DNA from: Chloromonas sp. AAM2
Taxonomy: Eukaryota; Chlorophyta; Chlorophyceae; Chlamydomonadales; Chlamydomonadaceae
Reading direction: 5' to 3'
Assembly (NCBI GenBank): GCA_004335635.1
Contig: QAXH01005163.1
Coordinates: forward strand, 13,912 to 26,737
DNA: 12,826 nucleotides
The notes under the pieces were generated by a model that was given only the letters and a program-made list of their open reading frames with translations, did not search any database and had not been told where the DNA came from. Position numbers and translations under genes: made by a program. The stretch's first letter is position 1; every line of letters begins with the position of its first letter. Shown here one piece after another: positions 1 through 8,970 of this stretch.

Positions 1-955
1 GCAGTCGCAGCCGGCCTGCTGGCCGCTGGTCGACTGGAAGAGGACGTCTTGGTCGATAACCGGGCCCTTGCCTGCATTTCCGCGTCGTCGACTTGCAACT
101 CCTCGTCCCAGCCGTCCCCGTCGCCCCAGCCATCTCCGCCACCGCCTGATGTGCTGGTGCGGCCGCTGGCAGTTGGTGGTGCAGGGGGCTTGGCTTGGGC
201 GGAGGGTGGGTTGGTGGAGGTGCCTGGTGCGGGCCGGCTGTGAACATGCAGGGCAGAGGGGACAACTGATTGGCCGTCAAAGTGCTCTAGCACGAGTATG
301 TGTATGTGCCCCGTAATATCAGCCTGCTGTTGCGTGACGTCCTGGTGTCCTGGATTCTCGAATGGAGTTGTTGAGAGTGTCTTAATATGCACTGATCACG
401 TGACTAGAACTGGGCACTGGAGGCCATGGAACACAATAGCCATAACAGCCAGAATGACAAAGACATGTTGATGACAACCGCAACAAGGCTCGCTGTACTC
501 GGTTGCTGTCTTGCTCTGGATGGTGCCCATTCCGTTCGTGTCCCGTGACGGCCTTCCCGCTGTAACCATACATGCACTGAAGGCCATGGAGTAGAACAGC
601 CATAACAGCCAGAATGACAAAGACATGTTGATAACAACCGCAGCAAAGGCAGCAGGAGCAGGACCAGGCAGACGTACCTGCTGAAAGATGGTGGGACGTG
701 ACTGGGCGTGGTCGTAGGCGCCCCCGCTGCCACTGCCGCCGCCACGGGCCCGACAACAGTCCCGCCCTGCTGCTTCACAGCCAGACCTGTGCTCGTCATG
801 AGGCTAGAAACGGCCCAGTTGAGCATAGAGGACCCCGTTGGAAGGCCGCCCATGCCCGCACCGGCCGCCCCGCCGCCCGCGCCCGCGCCGGTCCCGCTCC
901 CACTCGCAGAAGAACCCATAGAGTGGTCGCTGGAGGCGGCTAAACTCTGTGCACG
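1..955 (-). other. SCYL1: Low-complexity C-terminal tail of the SCYL1-like protein (exons 14-15, incomplete)
   Basis: After the HEAT region the protein becomes Gly/Ala/Ser rich (about 556-585). It then keeps a short conserved-looking block, LNWAVSSLMTSTGL (592-605), which resembles the SCYL1 segment containing GWAxSSL. Exon 15 adds a Pro/Ala/Ser linker and an acidic tryptophan motif, GWGDGDGWDEEL, of the kind found in SCYL1 tails. The reading frame is open at base 1, so the usual basic C-terminus is outside the window. The donor at 677-672 (GTACGT) and the acceptor ending at 238 join in phase to make Ser640. Confidence 0.8.
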
Positions 956-1622
956 CTTGGCGTCCGATTCTTTGAGAAACGTCACAAAAACGTCTAGCAC
1001 GTGGATGGCCACGGACCGAACCTGCAGCACACGTGGTCACTATTATCACTAGACGCACAACCGTCAAACATTGCTCTACAACACCTGCCACAGTGTGCAA
1101 GATGGCACCCGAGCGTAGTTGGTAGCTCAGAAACCGTCACAGGACGTGGACTAGCATGGGCAGCGCCCTGGCCTACCCTGAGCAAACCGAGCAAGGCAAC
1201 CAGAGCAGGCTGATGATAACCGTTTCCCCCTTGACCATCCACAAATGCGCTCCGTTCCCACATGGCCTGTGCTCAGTGTGTCGCTATCAAAGGCGCGTGA
1301 CAGGACGACCCCTCTGCCCTGGCAGCTCACCTCGGGCACCGGGTCCAGCACCAGCGGGGCAGTGACGGGCACTATGCGCAGCGCTGCATCTTCTTCCGAG
1401 TGGTATTCCTTGGTGGCCATCAGGGCTCGCAGACCGGCCAGCTTGGCGGGGACAAACTGGTCCTGGATCACGTGAATATAGGGAAATGGTTGAAACGGAT
1501 AGCTGAAACCTGAGACAAGCTGAAACCTTCTGTGCCAACCGAATTGCATTTGAATGGCAGGGGAGCCTATACACTTCAGCACTTGAAGCACGTGAAGCAC
1601 AGCTTTGCCATGCCGGTTCACA

Positions 1623-1659
<37 letters not shown>

Positions 1660-4600
1660 CTATCTTCGTCTGCCTAAGTGATCAAATGTATAGGCTCTCC
1701 TGCCATTCAAATGCAACTCAATTGACACACGAGCTGGTCCTGAAACGTGTGGGACACGGCGGATTGTTGCAGGTATCCAGTGCCTGCATGCCTTGCCCAA
1801 GTGCTCATCAGTGCCCGATGGTGCCTACACTGCATGCAACCCAGCTACCCAGCGAAGCAGGTGTGGGCTGTTCAAAACTAGACAATAGACGCATGTTGGC
1901 CCACACCCTCAATGTCACCTCCGTCTCACCCCAATTACGACACACCTACCACGTGCCTATCTAGTCACGCCCCAAATCCGTGAATCGCCAGCACGTTGTG
2001 TGTTGGTGTGACCGCTTCAAGACATGTGTAGATCTTGTCTGGTTGCAAGGCAAACCTTGACTTGACTCGCGCACGTCACGCTCACGTCACGCTCGCATCA
2101 CCCTCACGTCACGCTCCCGTCACACTCCCGTCACGCTCCCGTCACACCGATACAACGCAATCCATACCTTAAGCGCCCTTGTGAAAGCGTTGATGAGCAC
2201 TCTCTTGCATGTGGCCTCCCCCAGCCACTTGGAGATGTTGCCCAGAAGCACGGTGGTGTTGGCGCGGATTGAGGCCTCCTCATCAACCTGAAAAAGAAAC
2301 GGAAAGTTACAGAGCCGTGATATGCCTAGTCCTGCCACAAAGGCTGCCAACCGGGCCAAAAACCGTCAGTTTGTGTTTGGCTTTGTGAGGCCATGACTCA
2401 TTTCCCAAACACCGGACGTGAAACGGTGAAACGGACGTGATTGCGTATACTGGTGCAGTCTTTTGCAACATTGGCCATTCTTCACCTTCACAAGCTGATA
2501 CACAGCAAAACAGTGCATAGAGGCAATGGTTACATTGGTTCGCTTGTGACCACCCCCGTGCAGCACATGAAAGGCCTGTCGACCTCTGAGACACCTCCTG
2601 CTCGTGTCAATCTTAGTGAGGCTGTGGGGGTCAAGTCAACAGTCCCAACACGCCCAATCGCCAACCCCAGGCACCTCAAACGTACTGAAAGTATATCTGT
2701 GCATGTAAATCACAACGGGTACATAACGTTGAAGAAGCAATTTCAGTGTGCATAGTCACACTAGCACGCACCTGCAGCTTTGACAGGTGCTTGAGCACGT
2801 TGTTAACGAGTGTCTTGTTGGTCAGCTTGGGCGCCAGACTGAGGATGGCCTTGAGCGTGAGCTCGCGGATGTACGCGTTTGAGTCGGTGAAGCCGGTCTG
2901 CAAAGGACACGACAAGCCACTGTGGCTCCGCCAGAGACAACTTGTAAGACAGAGCGGAGCAGGCGAGATGTCAGCTGAGCTCGCAGTATGAAGCTGGTGT
3001 ACACAGAAACCGCTTCTCTACCAAACGTTTCGGTCCACTCTCTCTTCCTGTACCTGAAAGCCCTCTTGAAGCCCGTTTGGATTATGCCCACCTCCCGTTT
3101 CCTGCACAACCAACCAAAGCAAACCAAACCATGTGGCCCCCTCCCCGCACCTGTAGATGCACGTAAATCTGTTCCTCCAAAACTTGCGTGGTCAGGTGCT
3201 GCGCGTACGTGTCGATGCTCTCTAACAGACTGCGGCGCAGGGCACGGTCTGCACACACCACACAGGGCAGCAAGGTACCGTTAATACGAAGAAGTTATGT
3301 CATCAGCAGCAGCAGCATCAGCAGCATCAGCATCAGCATCAGCATCAGCATCAGCATCAGCATCAGCATCAGCATCAGCATCAGCATCAGCATCAGCATC
3401 AGCATCAGCATCAGCATCAGCATCAGCAGCATTACCTGGTTTTCCACGGTTTGACCAACGGTACTGCAGCTAGAAACAATATCTCTCCAAGAATTACGCG
3501 CCTGACAATCGTTAAGCCAAGAAGGGTGCAAAGTACGTAAGTGCTTGATTATGCATAATCTCAAATTGGACCAGACAATGATCTGCGACAGAACCATGAC
3601 AGCGATGGCCAACTGCAGGCTGCAGGCAACAGCAAGGCATCAACCCTGGCCCAGCCCCCGCCCTGCCGCACCTGGTGACGAGTACAGTTTTGATAGTGAG
3701 GGCACCACTCGCTTGTTGAAGTCCTCGCTGTCCAGCGTGTTGCCGATCTGAAGCAGAGGGCCCACAGCCGAGGGAGGCGCGCCTGGAGGGCAGAGGGCTC
3801 ACGGTCATGTCAGTTTGCCAGCATGTGCTGCAGGATACATCATGCATGCAGTCAGACATAGACATGAAAAGCGACGTTGGTGGATTGGCAGGGGGGTTTG
3901 ACTGCTGTGAAAGGGCCATGGACATGATCAGTAGGGGTTACAGCCGGTGAAACAACATTTGATTTGTTGGTAATCCGTTCAAAGGTGTGCCAGAGGGTCC
4001 ATGTTCCAAATTTCAAATGTTTACTGTCCCGGTGGATTGGGCCCTGAGGCAAAGCAGGGTCAAGCTAAAATCACTTGCAGTAGGTGTGCAGTCGTGTACG
4101 AAGGCAGACAAGGCTCTCTTTCTGGGCAGAGAATTGAACAAGTGTGCAGAAAAGCTGCCATAGAACCCCCCATTGCATCCCAGCCCCACCTCCGAACTCC
4201 AGCGCGTGTGACAGGAGCGGCAGGATCTTCCGTACAGCCAGTGCTGGGGGGATGGAGGGGACCGCGGAGCCCATGCGCTTGAAGAAAGAATCCTGGGCAA
4301 AAAGACACCAACAGGTTGGGTGTGCAGACATCAACAACTTCGTTGAGTTGGTTGCAACAGGTTAGTTGAGTTGGTTGCATTAAAATGCGCCTGTACCTCA
4401 GTCAGCGCCTGTGCTCCTCCCTGGTAGCCATGCTTTGACTAACATACAGGCTGTCGGCCTGCAACTACTAACACATATTGACTAGCGGCACACTAGTAGA
4501 AGGTTCGGCATGCACTGACCAGAACGTTGCCAGCATTCCCCATTTCCGTCCTTTCCTGTGAAGCAGTCCTTGAGCAGGCCATGCAAACATAGCAACAGTC

Positions 4601-7179
4601 CTCACCTTGTCTGTGGAGTCCTTGACCGATATGTTTTCCATGAAGTTGACCACATCCACCAACCGATTGTTCAGGCACTTGCTCTCCGCGACCTGGGAAC
4701 AGCGCGGCATTGAGCACATCATGCACATCATGCACATCATGCACATCATGAGCACATGAGAGCAGTGAGATCTGCTTTTGCACAACCCAGGGGGACAACC
4801 GCAGAGGGGGGCAGGGAAGAGACGCGGGATCACACTTAACCAACTGTCCAACTTTCGAAACTGCAAGTTGCTCTCCCGAAGTTTCGTTCCTAGAAGGACT
4901 GTATGCACACAAACTTGGATCCAGCCAGTTAACCGAACCCAACCCAACTTGGCATCTGCAAGTTAACAGCAGCCAACCTCGGGCTCCCATGCCTGCCCCA
5001 CCTTGGCCGGGTTGAGCCTGCGTGAGGGGTTGCTGCTCAGCAGCTTCTGGTAGTCACCCAGGAGCGCTTGGGGGATGCACGAAGTGCGCCTACAACAGCA
5101 ATTGAAACGGTCACCAACTGCCAACATGTGTACGCTGATGCTGCATGTTTGCAAAGTGTGTACAAATGTTCCTGCTCCGCCCTGCTTCACCCAATCTGCG
5201 TCTTTTGAGCAAAAGTGTGCAGGTACTGATTGACATTTCCCACCCACGCAACCCCGGATTCACCTGAGGTTTTCCACGCTTGTCATTCGCTCCTGGCTGT
5301 ACACCTCCTGCATGAGGCAGCCCAGGCCCCACGCGTCCACGGCCCAGGGCGGCGACTCCCGGATCACGTCCCAGGAGCCCTTGCCCAGCTCGCCAGCCTT
5401 GTACTGGGCGCCCACCATCCAGCTGGCGTGCAGCAAACATTGGTCAGCCTGTGGCACGAGCGACAGGGCAAGTTCTTACTGAAGAAGAAGACGTCGGCTT
5501 GACATCTGGGATGAGGAATCTGCCCTCGTCCCATGCACAGCTAGCTTGCGTTTGCCTCAGTGCATGTCCAGGCGCTGTTCAGGACAGCTTGGACCATATG
5601 AAACCCAAACGGCAGCTGAAAGGCTTGACCAAGGCCTCTAGAATGCATGCTGAATCAATGCAGGTCATTGCCCCATTCATGCACTCCATGCATGACCCAT
5701 CACAAGCCCCAAGAGCACAGCAGCTGGCACGCTCCACTGCCTGGCGCCTCCAGATGCAGCACTGACACACTCTCAGTCCACTCACTGGCAGTGTGTGCTC
5801 TGACAGCAGGTCGAAGCCATGCAGCTTCCAGTCCAAGGTCTCCGTGACCACCACACTGTCTAGGCACACATTGCCGTGAATCTGCATCAGAGAATTTGAA
5901 GGGGTTCCAGGTTGAAGAGAGTTGCAACACGGGTTGCTGAGACGCTTTAGCAGCGCTGTCAAGATGCAATCTTGGCCTAATTCACCCAGCATTATGTAAG
6001 CTTCCGTCCCACATACCGTCCCCGCACATATTGCTCTCACATACAAAACCACCACAGCCTGGCCTTGTCCGCCTCACAGACCCCTGCCCTCACACATGCA
6101 GTCCATTGCAGCCTGGAGCTCCCTGGTGTGCAAGCACCCTACAAACCCTTGCCTCGCGCGGCCCTGCATGAACCCCGTGGCTGGACTGCAGACACTGCCT
6201 ACCAGCTTGCAGTCGTTGTTGAGGAAACTGACTGCGTTGGTCATGTGCAGGATGCCCATGGAAAGATATTCCAGCCTGAAGAAACACGCAGCGGTTGTCA
6301 GTGTCACCGCTGGGGCGATAGTGGGTGTCTATGCCTGTGCGTGCGCATGTGTGCATGTGGGTCTCCCAACGTTCTCTGCCTTTGTTCTGGTGCATGGTCT
6401 TTGAAGCGCGAATGTTGACACTGCGGCAATGCTGTGTGTGCGGCATTGCGTCGACTGTGATGTGCTGTGCCGTTGTGCATCTGTGCATGCGCCTCTCTGG
6501 TGGAAGGACTTGATGTGTGTTCTCGTTGGTGGTGCTTCCTGGAGCAGATAGCACTAGGATTGTGCAGTCTTCCAACATGGCCCCGGTAGCGTGACTGCTT
6601 GCATGGTCGCCAGCGCACTGAGTGTGTCTGGGCTTCTGAGGTGCATCTCCAAACCATGCGGACCCCATGGTGCACCAAAGCATGCAAGCAGAATATATTT
6701 TCAAGTGCAGTTGGCTCTATCTGCTTCAGTGTCACACACCGGTGCTGGCCACTGAGATTGAGCTCTTCCAACACCATCTTCAGGGGCTGCACAGCCTGTG
6801 TCACCAGGTACACCACAGTCTGGCCTTTCTCCTGCAACTCTGTGCTGTCCTTGTACGCCAGAATGTTAGGGTGGCGCAGCTGCGCATGCACGGCAAGTGC
6901 AGCAAGGTTGCAGCCGGGTCTTCGAGTAAGAGACCTGCTCTGGCAGTTGGACGTCCCACCCACCATCTTGAGCCTCCTGATGCCGTTCCTTGCGATCGCC
7001 AAGCGCCTATCTGCTGGGTCTACAGCAGACATCTTGAAGACAGAGACTGGGCTGCCATCCTCCTTGGTGGTGCCCGGATAGTGCGCCCATTGACCCCAGG
7101 CTGCTGGGTAGGGTTCCTCTGCAACAGTGTATGGGAAGGAGTAGCCTCCTCCCACAAAAGCAGTAAGCTTCGCAAACAT
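1..7179 (-). CDS. SCYL1: SCYL1-like N-terminal kinase-like protein (pseudokinase + HEAT), 15 exons in window, 3' end beyond window
   Basis: SCYL1/Cex1/CTEXP proteins are catalytically dead kinase-like scaffolds acting in COPI/Golgi traffic and nuclear tRNA export. Exons in transcript order: 7179-6964, 6879-6740, 6275-6203, 5881-5786, 5448-5264, 5089-5002, 4692-4606, 4292-4190, 3782-3672, 3248-3151, 2897-2772, 2287-2168, 1462-1331, 1021-678, 237-1. Every intron is GT..AG and phases match at all junctions, giving 718 complete residues with no stop. The start is ATG 7179-7177, opening MFAKLTAF; a GTG just upstream is not needed. Recognisable blocks include RHPNILAY (74-81), FLNNDCKLIHGNVC (136-149), SPPWAVDAWGLGCL, RELTLKAILSLAPKL and NTTVLLGNI, all close to plant SCYL1. 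The gene is head to head with REV7. The last exon is still open at base 1, so the C-terminus is missing. Family assignment is firm; exon edges were placed by eye without transcript data. Confidence 0.93.
414..650. repeat. 76-bp direct duplication, offset 160 bp, in SCYL1 intron 14
   Basis: Copies at 414-489 and 574-650 share the block beginning GCACTG and AGGCCATGGA, then an exactly identical 30-bp core at 441-470 and 601-630. They differ at a handful of bases elsewhere. The offset is 160 bp up to a one-base gap near the end. Both lie wholly inside the 440-nt intron 14 (677-238), which is removed from the transcript. Confidence 0.85.
1541..1719. repeat. Inverted repeat flanking a GT microsatellite in SCYL1 intron 12
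   Basis: Arms 1541-1573 and 1687-1719 are reverse complements at 31 of 33 positions. They enclose about 113 bp that include the GT tract. Weaker matching seems to continue outward (TGTGCCAACC against TGTGTCAAT). The arrangement could form a long hairpin in the pre-mRNA or be a small nonautonomous inverted-repeat element; no target-site duplication was identified. Confidence 0.8.
1627..1654 (+). repeat. (GT)14 microsatellite
   Basis: This is an uninterrupted GT dinucleotide tract, with looser GT-rich flanks to about 1660. It is a CA tract on the SCYL1 transcript strand, inside intron 12 and in the loop of the inverted repeat. Confidence 0.95.
2069..2145 (+). repeat. Seven-copy 11-bp minisatellite in SCYL1 intron 12
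   Basis: Seven consecutive 11-bp units follow the pattern GCTCMCGTCAC, with one to three changes per unit. The array ends 22 bp from the exon 12 donor at 2167, so on the transcript strand it lies just inside the 5' end of intron 12. Confidence 0.9.
3301..3430 (+). repeat. CATCAG hexanucleotide array, 17 perfect units, in SCYL1 intron 9
   Basis: Units 3325-3426 are perfect CATCAG repeats, flanked by interrupted CAG/CATCAG versions. The array is open in several frames and produces artificial Ile-Ser or Leu-Met reading frames, but it sits in the 423-nt intron 9 (3671-3249) and is not coding. Confidence 0.95.
4342..4379 (+). repeat. 15-bp direct repeat in SCYL1 intron 7
   Basis: GTTGAGTTGGTTGCA occurs exactly at 4342-4356 and 4365-4379, a 23-bp period. 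It lies within the 313-nt intron 7 and has no evident function. Confidence 0.85.
4714..4749 (+). repeat. Four-copy 9-bp tandem repeat in SCYL1 intron 6
   Basis: Four exact GCACATCAT units lie 22 bp from the exon 7 acceptor side (exon edge 4692), so on the transcript strand the ATGATGTGC array is close to the 3' splice site of intron 6. Confidence 0.9.
5002..7179 (-). other. SCYL1: Pseudokinase domain of the SCYL1-like protein (residues about 1-266)
   Basis: Exons 1-6 encode the kinase-like fold. Seen directly: no glycine-rich P-loop is recognisable. The strand holding the VAIK lysine reads SPVSVFKM (43-50), where family alignment puts Phe48 at the lysine position and Lys49 one residue later. 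The HRD catalytic loop is replaced by IHGNVC (144-149). The DFG motif is replaced by HGFDLL (164-169). These losses are typical of SCYL1, so the domain is very probably inactive as a phosphotransferase and serves as a binding scaffold. The C-lobe is well conserved, with WMVGAQYK, a WAVDAWGLGCL helix around 205-215, and NPSRRLNPAK at the domain end. The inactive assignment follows the family; the altered motifs are visible here. Confidence 0.88.
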
Positions 7180-7480
7180 CACGCAATTTTCTGTCGCTCT
7201 GGCTTGCTCTTATCGCCGGTGTGATCACAAGCAAGGTCGCACAAATTGTAGCTGGGTTCTGAGATGGCACATCGATAACCTCCCAGCACATGCGACGCAG
7301 CCTAACGTGCTGATCCACCGACACGGCAGTGCAATCTGTGCAAACTCGCGGTTTGCCGTTTTCATTCCCATCGTAACCACCGCAAATGTTTTGAGCACAC
7401 CTCCTGCAAGGTCAAACGAATATTTTGCCAGGCATCTCCACGTGTGCAGCCGGCATGTATCCCTCTGGGTGAACCTTGCC
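7180..7480. promoter_or_regulatory. Shared divergent promoter / 5'UTR interval between SCYL1 and REV7
   Basis: The two start codons face away from each other with 301 bp between them, so both promoters and both 5' UTRs must fit here unless an upstream noncoding exon exists. No clear TATA box is seen. A CACGTG palindrome lies at 7439-7444, but this hexamer recurs elsewhere in the window and is weak evidence on its own. On the REV7 side the frame is free of stops from an upstream ATG at 7307. Confidence 0.6.
7455..7472 (+). promoter_or_regulatory. Possible short uORF just upstream of REV7
   Basis: An ATG at 7455 opens a five-codon reading frame (MYPSG) ending in TGA at 7470-7472, eight bases before the REV7 ATG. 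A second, even shorter ATG-TTT-TGA lies at 7386-7394. If the transcript begins upstream of these, they could lower translation of REV7. The transcription start is unknown, so this is conditional. Confidence 0.35.
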
Positions 7481-8854
7481 ATGGCAAGCCATGGGCATGC
7501 TTTGCATGAGGAAATCATAAACGCTTTGTGCGAGTTTCTGGAAGCAGCTGTCCACGAGGTCCTTTACGCTACCGGGGTCTACCCCAAGGACACATTTGAG
7601 CGCAGGGACATATACACAACCAAGGTTCACAAGAACAGACATCCCTTGGTGGACAATTACGTAGGCGCTGTCGTTCACAAGCTCAAGGTGTGTGTATAAG
7701 CTCTTCATTACCGCCTGCATGCTAATCAGACAGCCTTTCAAGCTATGTACCAATCAAATGAGCACCGTCCGCACGTGTCATGATGCGCACTGGTTGCTCA
7801 TGCTCCTGCTGCACATGGTTCCACACAATCCGTGTGACTGCACACGCAGCCGTTACTTCACAAGGGCTTGGTGGCAGAGCTCGCTATTGTCCGTTGCGAT
7901 CCACAGGGCACAGTCATACAACGCATCGTCCTGCAAGTGGAGGTAAGCAAGCACTGTGTTGCCAGTTACGGACAGTTAGCAGGCCACATGAGCCCAGGGA
8001 AGCTGAAGCTAACCAGCACTAGCTGTTGATGGTATCGTCGACGTTTGAATTGCGGGTGTACAAATGTGTTGTGTTGTTAGAAAAGAGCTGATAGCTGCTA
8101 TACCGGCAGGCCAGGTTGTGGTAAATGTTGCCTAGGACCTCCCTCCGTGTAGAAGTCCGGGCACAGCAATGCAGCGGTAAGACCGGTAGGCGCCATTGTT
8201 ACAACGGTGTTTAGATTGATGCCGTCTACTGTCAGTCATGTTGCTTGTTGTATTTGCACCTTGGTCTGTGCAGAGGCTGGAACTGCATCCAGCAGTGCAC
8301 GCCGTCGATTGGCACGCCCTGACCTCAAACTTCACCACCACCTTGATCAAGTTGCAGCACATAGACAGCTTTGGCTACACGCAAGTGCCTCAGGGTGGGT
8401 GCAGCATCAGGCCTTGATACGATGTGGGTTCAGGGGTCTACGAAAGCAGCCCGTGCAGGTGCAGCAGCAGACATGTGCTGACGGGACTGTTGAACCGTTC
8501 AGTTGACCGCTATATGGAAAGCAAAGTGCTTGCTAGCTGGGACATCTGCCTGACTTCATTACCAACTCTGGGCCTCTCCCGGCCAAAAACAAATGCCGAT
8601 TTCTTATCTTGTGCTCTGCAGACATTGGTTGGGAGCTTCACGTGCACTGCACATCACGTGATGGGCTGGACCTGACCTTTTGGGAAGAAACCGACAGTAA
8701 CGTCCCAAATCGACAACACACACACCACACGTCAGCTGCCCAACGTCCTCACTCCAACCAAACACCAACTGTCACTCCATTCAAAACGTTAAATGTACCA
8801 GGCTTGATGCGCCTGCAAGTGCTCTTGGAACAGACAGCTCCTACTGCCCAGTAG
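7481..8854 (+). CDS. REV7: REV7/MAD2L2 HORMA-domain protein, 4 exons, complete
   Basis: REV7 (MAD2L2/MAD2B) is the HORMA adaptor that links REV3 and REV1 in translesion DNA polymerase zeta; in animals it also serves break repair and checkpoint control. Exons are 7481-7687, 7850-7942, 8274-8394 and 8622-8854; phases are 0, 0 and 1 and the product is 217 aa, against 211 in human. The start GCCATGG has a strong context and sits just before the conserved LCEFLEAAVHEVLY (16-29). GVYPKDTF (32-39) parallels the human VYPxxxF block. Joining exons 1 and 2 gives LKPLLHKG, like human VKPLLEKN, which decides the acceptor. LIKLQHID (residues 125-132) and the final VTPFKTLNVPGLMRLQVLLEQ match the HORMA core and the C-terminal seatbelt strands. 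A Thr/His/Gln/Pro-rich insert of about 25 residues precedes the last block. A TGTAA signal follows the stop. Confidence 0.93.
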
Positions 8855-8924
8855 CATATGAACAGCTCGTGATACTCAGTGCTTCGTTCAGCAGCGCATC
8901 GTAGCCCAACAGCAAAGGCGTTTC

Positions 8925-8929
8925 TGTAA
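8925..8929 (+). terminator. TGTAA polyadenylation signal for REV7
   Basis: TGTAA lies 71 nt past the REV7 stop codon, at the expected distance for the green-algal polyadenylation signal. Only 41 bp separate it from the next gene's start codon, so REV7 3'-end formation and the downstream promoter must overlap or nearly so. Confidence 0.6.
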
Positions 8930-8970
8930 CGCTTGGAAACGTGCAGAACCGTTGTTGAGGCACGTGAGAC

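Larger units (their letters stand above)
956..4692 (-). other. SCYL1: HEAT-repeat region of the SCYL1-like protein (residues about 267-547)
   Basis: Exons 7-13 and the start of exon 14 encode amphipathic helix pairs, with blocks such as ILPLLSHALEFG, VGPLLQIGNTL, DRALRRSLLESID, NAYIRELTLKAI, RANTTVLLGNI, RVLINAFTRALK and RSVAIHVLDVF. Their order and spacing match the armadillo/HEAT solenoid that follows the pseudokinase in SCYL1 and plant CTEXP. In the family this solenoid carries oligomerisation and cargo or partner contacts. No deletion or frameshift is visible across this stretch. Confidence 0.85.

Noticed and set aside
397..402. CACGTG as a specific E-box/G-box element
   Set aside because: The hexamer recurs many times across the window, including inside introns and exons, so no single copy can be called a regulatory site from sequence alone.
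404..677. Continuation of the exon 14 frame past 678 toward 404
   Set aside because: A strong GTACGT donor follows residue 639, and joining to the acceptor ending at 238 restores an in-phase SCYL1-type tail with the acidic Trp motif.
2069..2145. CRISPR-like regular repeats
   Set aside because: Units are 11 bp with no spacers, in a eukaryotic intron; a minisatellite explains them.
3188..3612. Long Ile-Ser and Leu-Met repeat reading frames on both strands
   Set aside because: They are translations of the CATCAG hexanucleotide array inside a SCYL1 intron bounded by clear exons on both sides.
6304..6739. Extension of SCYL1 exon 2 to 6304
   Set aside because: A CG|GTGTGT donor at 6740/6739 joins in phase to the acceptor at 6276 and recreates the conserved LEYLSMGILHMTNAVSFLNND segment; the extension has no family similarity.
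7412..7753. 113-aa minus-strand ORF opposite REV7 exon 1
   Set aside because: It is antisense to a clearly conserved HORMA exon and runs across the exon 1 donor; it resembles no family I know.
7850..7868. Alternative REV7 exon 2 acceptor at the AG before GGCTTG
   Set aside because: It also keeps frame, but the upstream acceptor restores LKPLLHKG, matching the family's KPLLEK block, so it is preferred.
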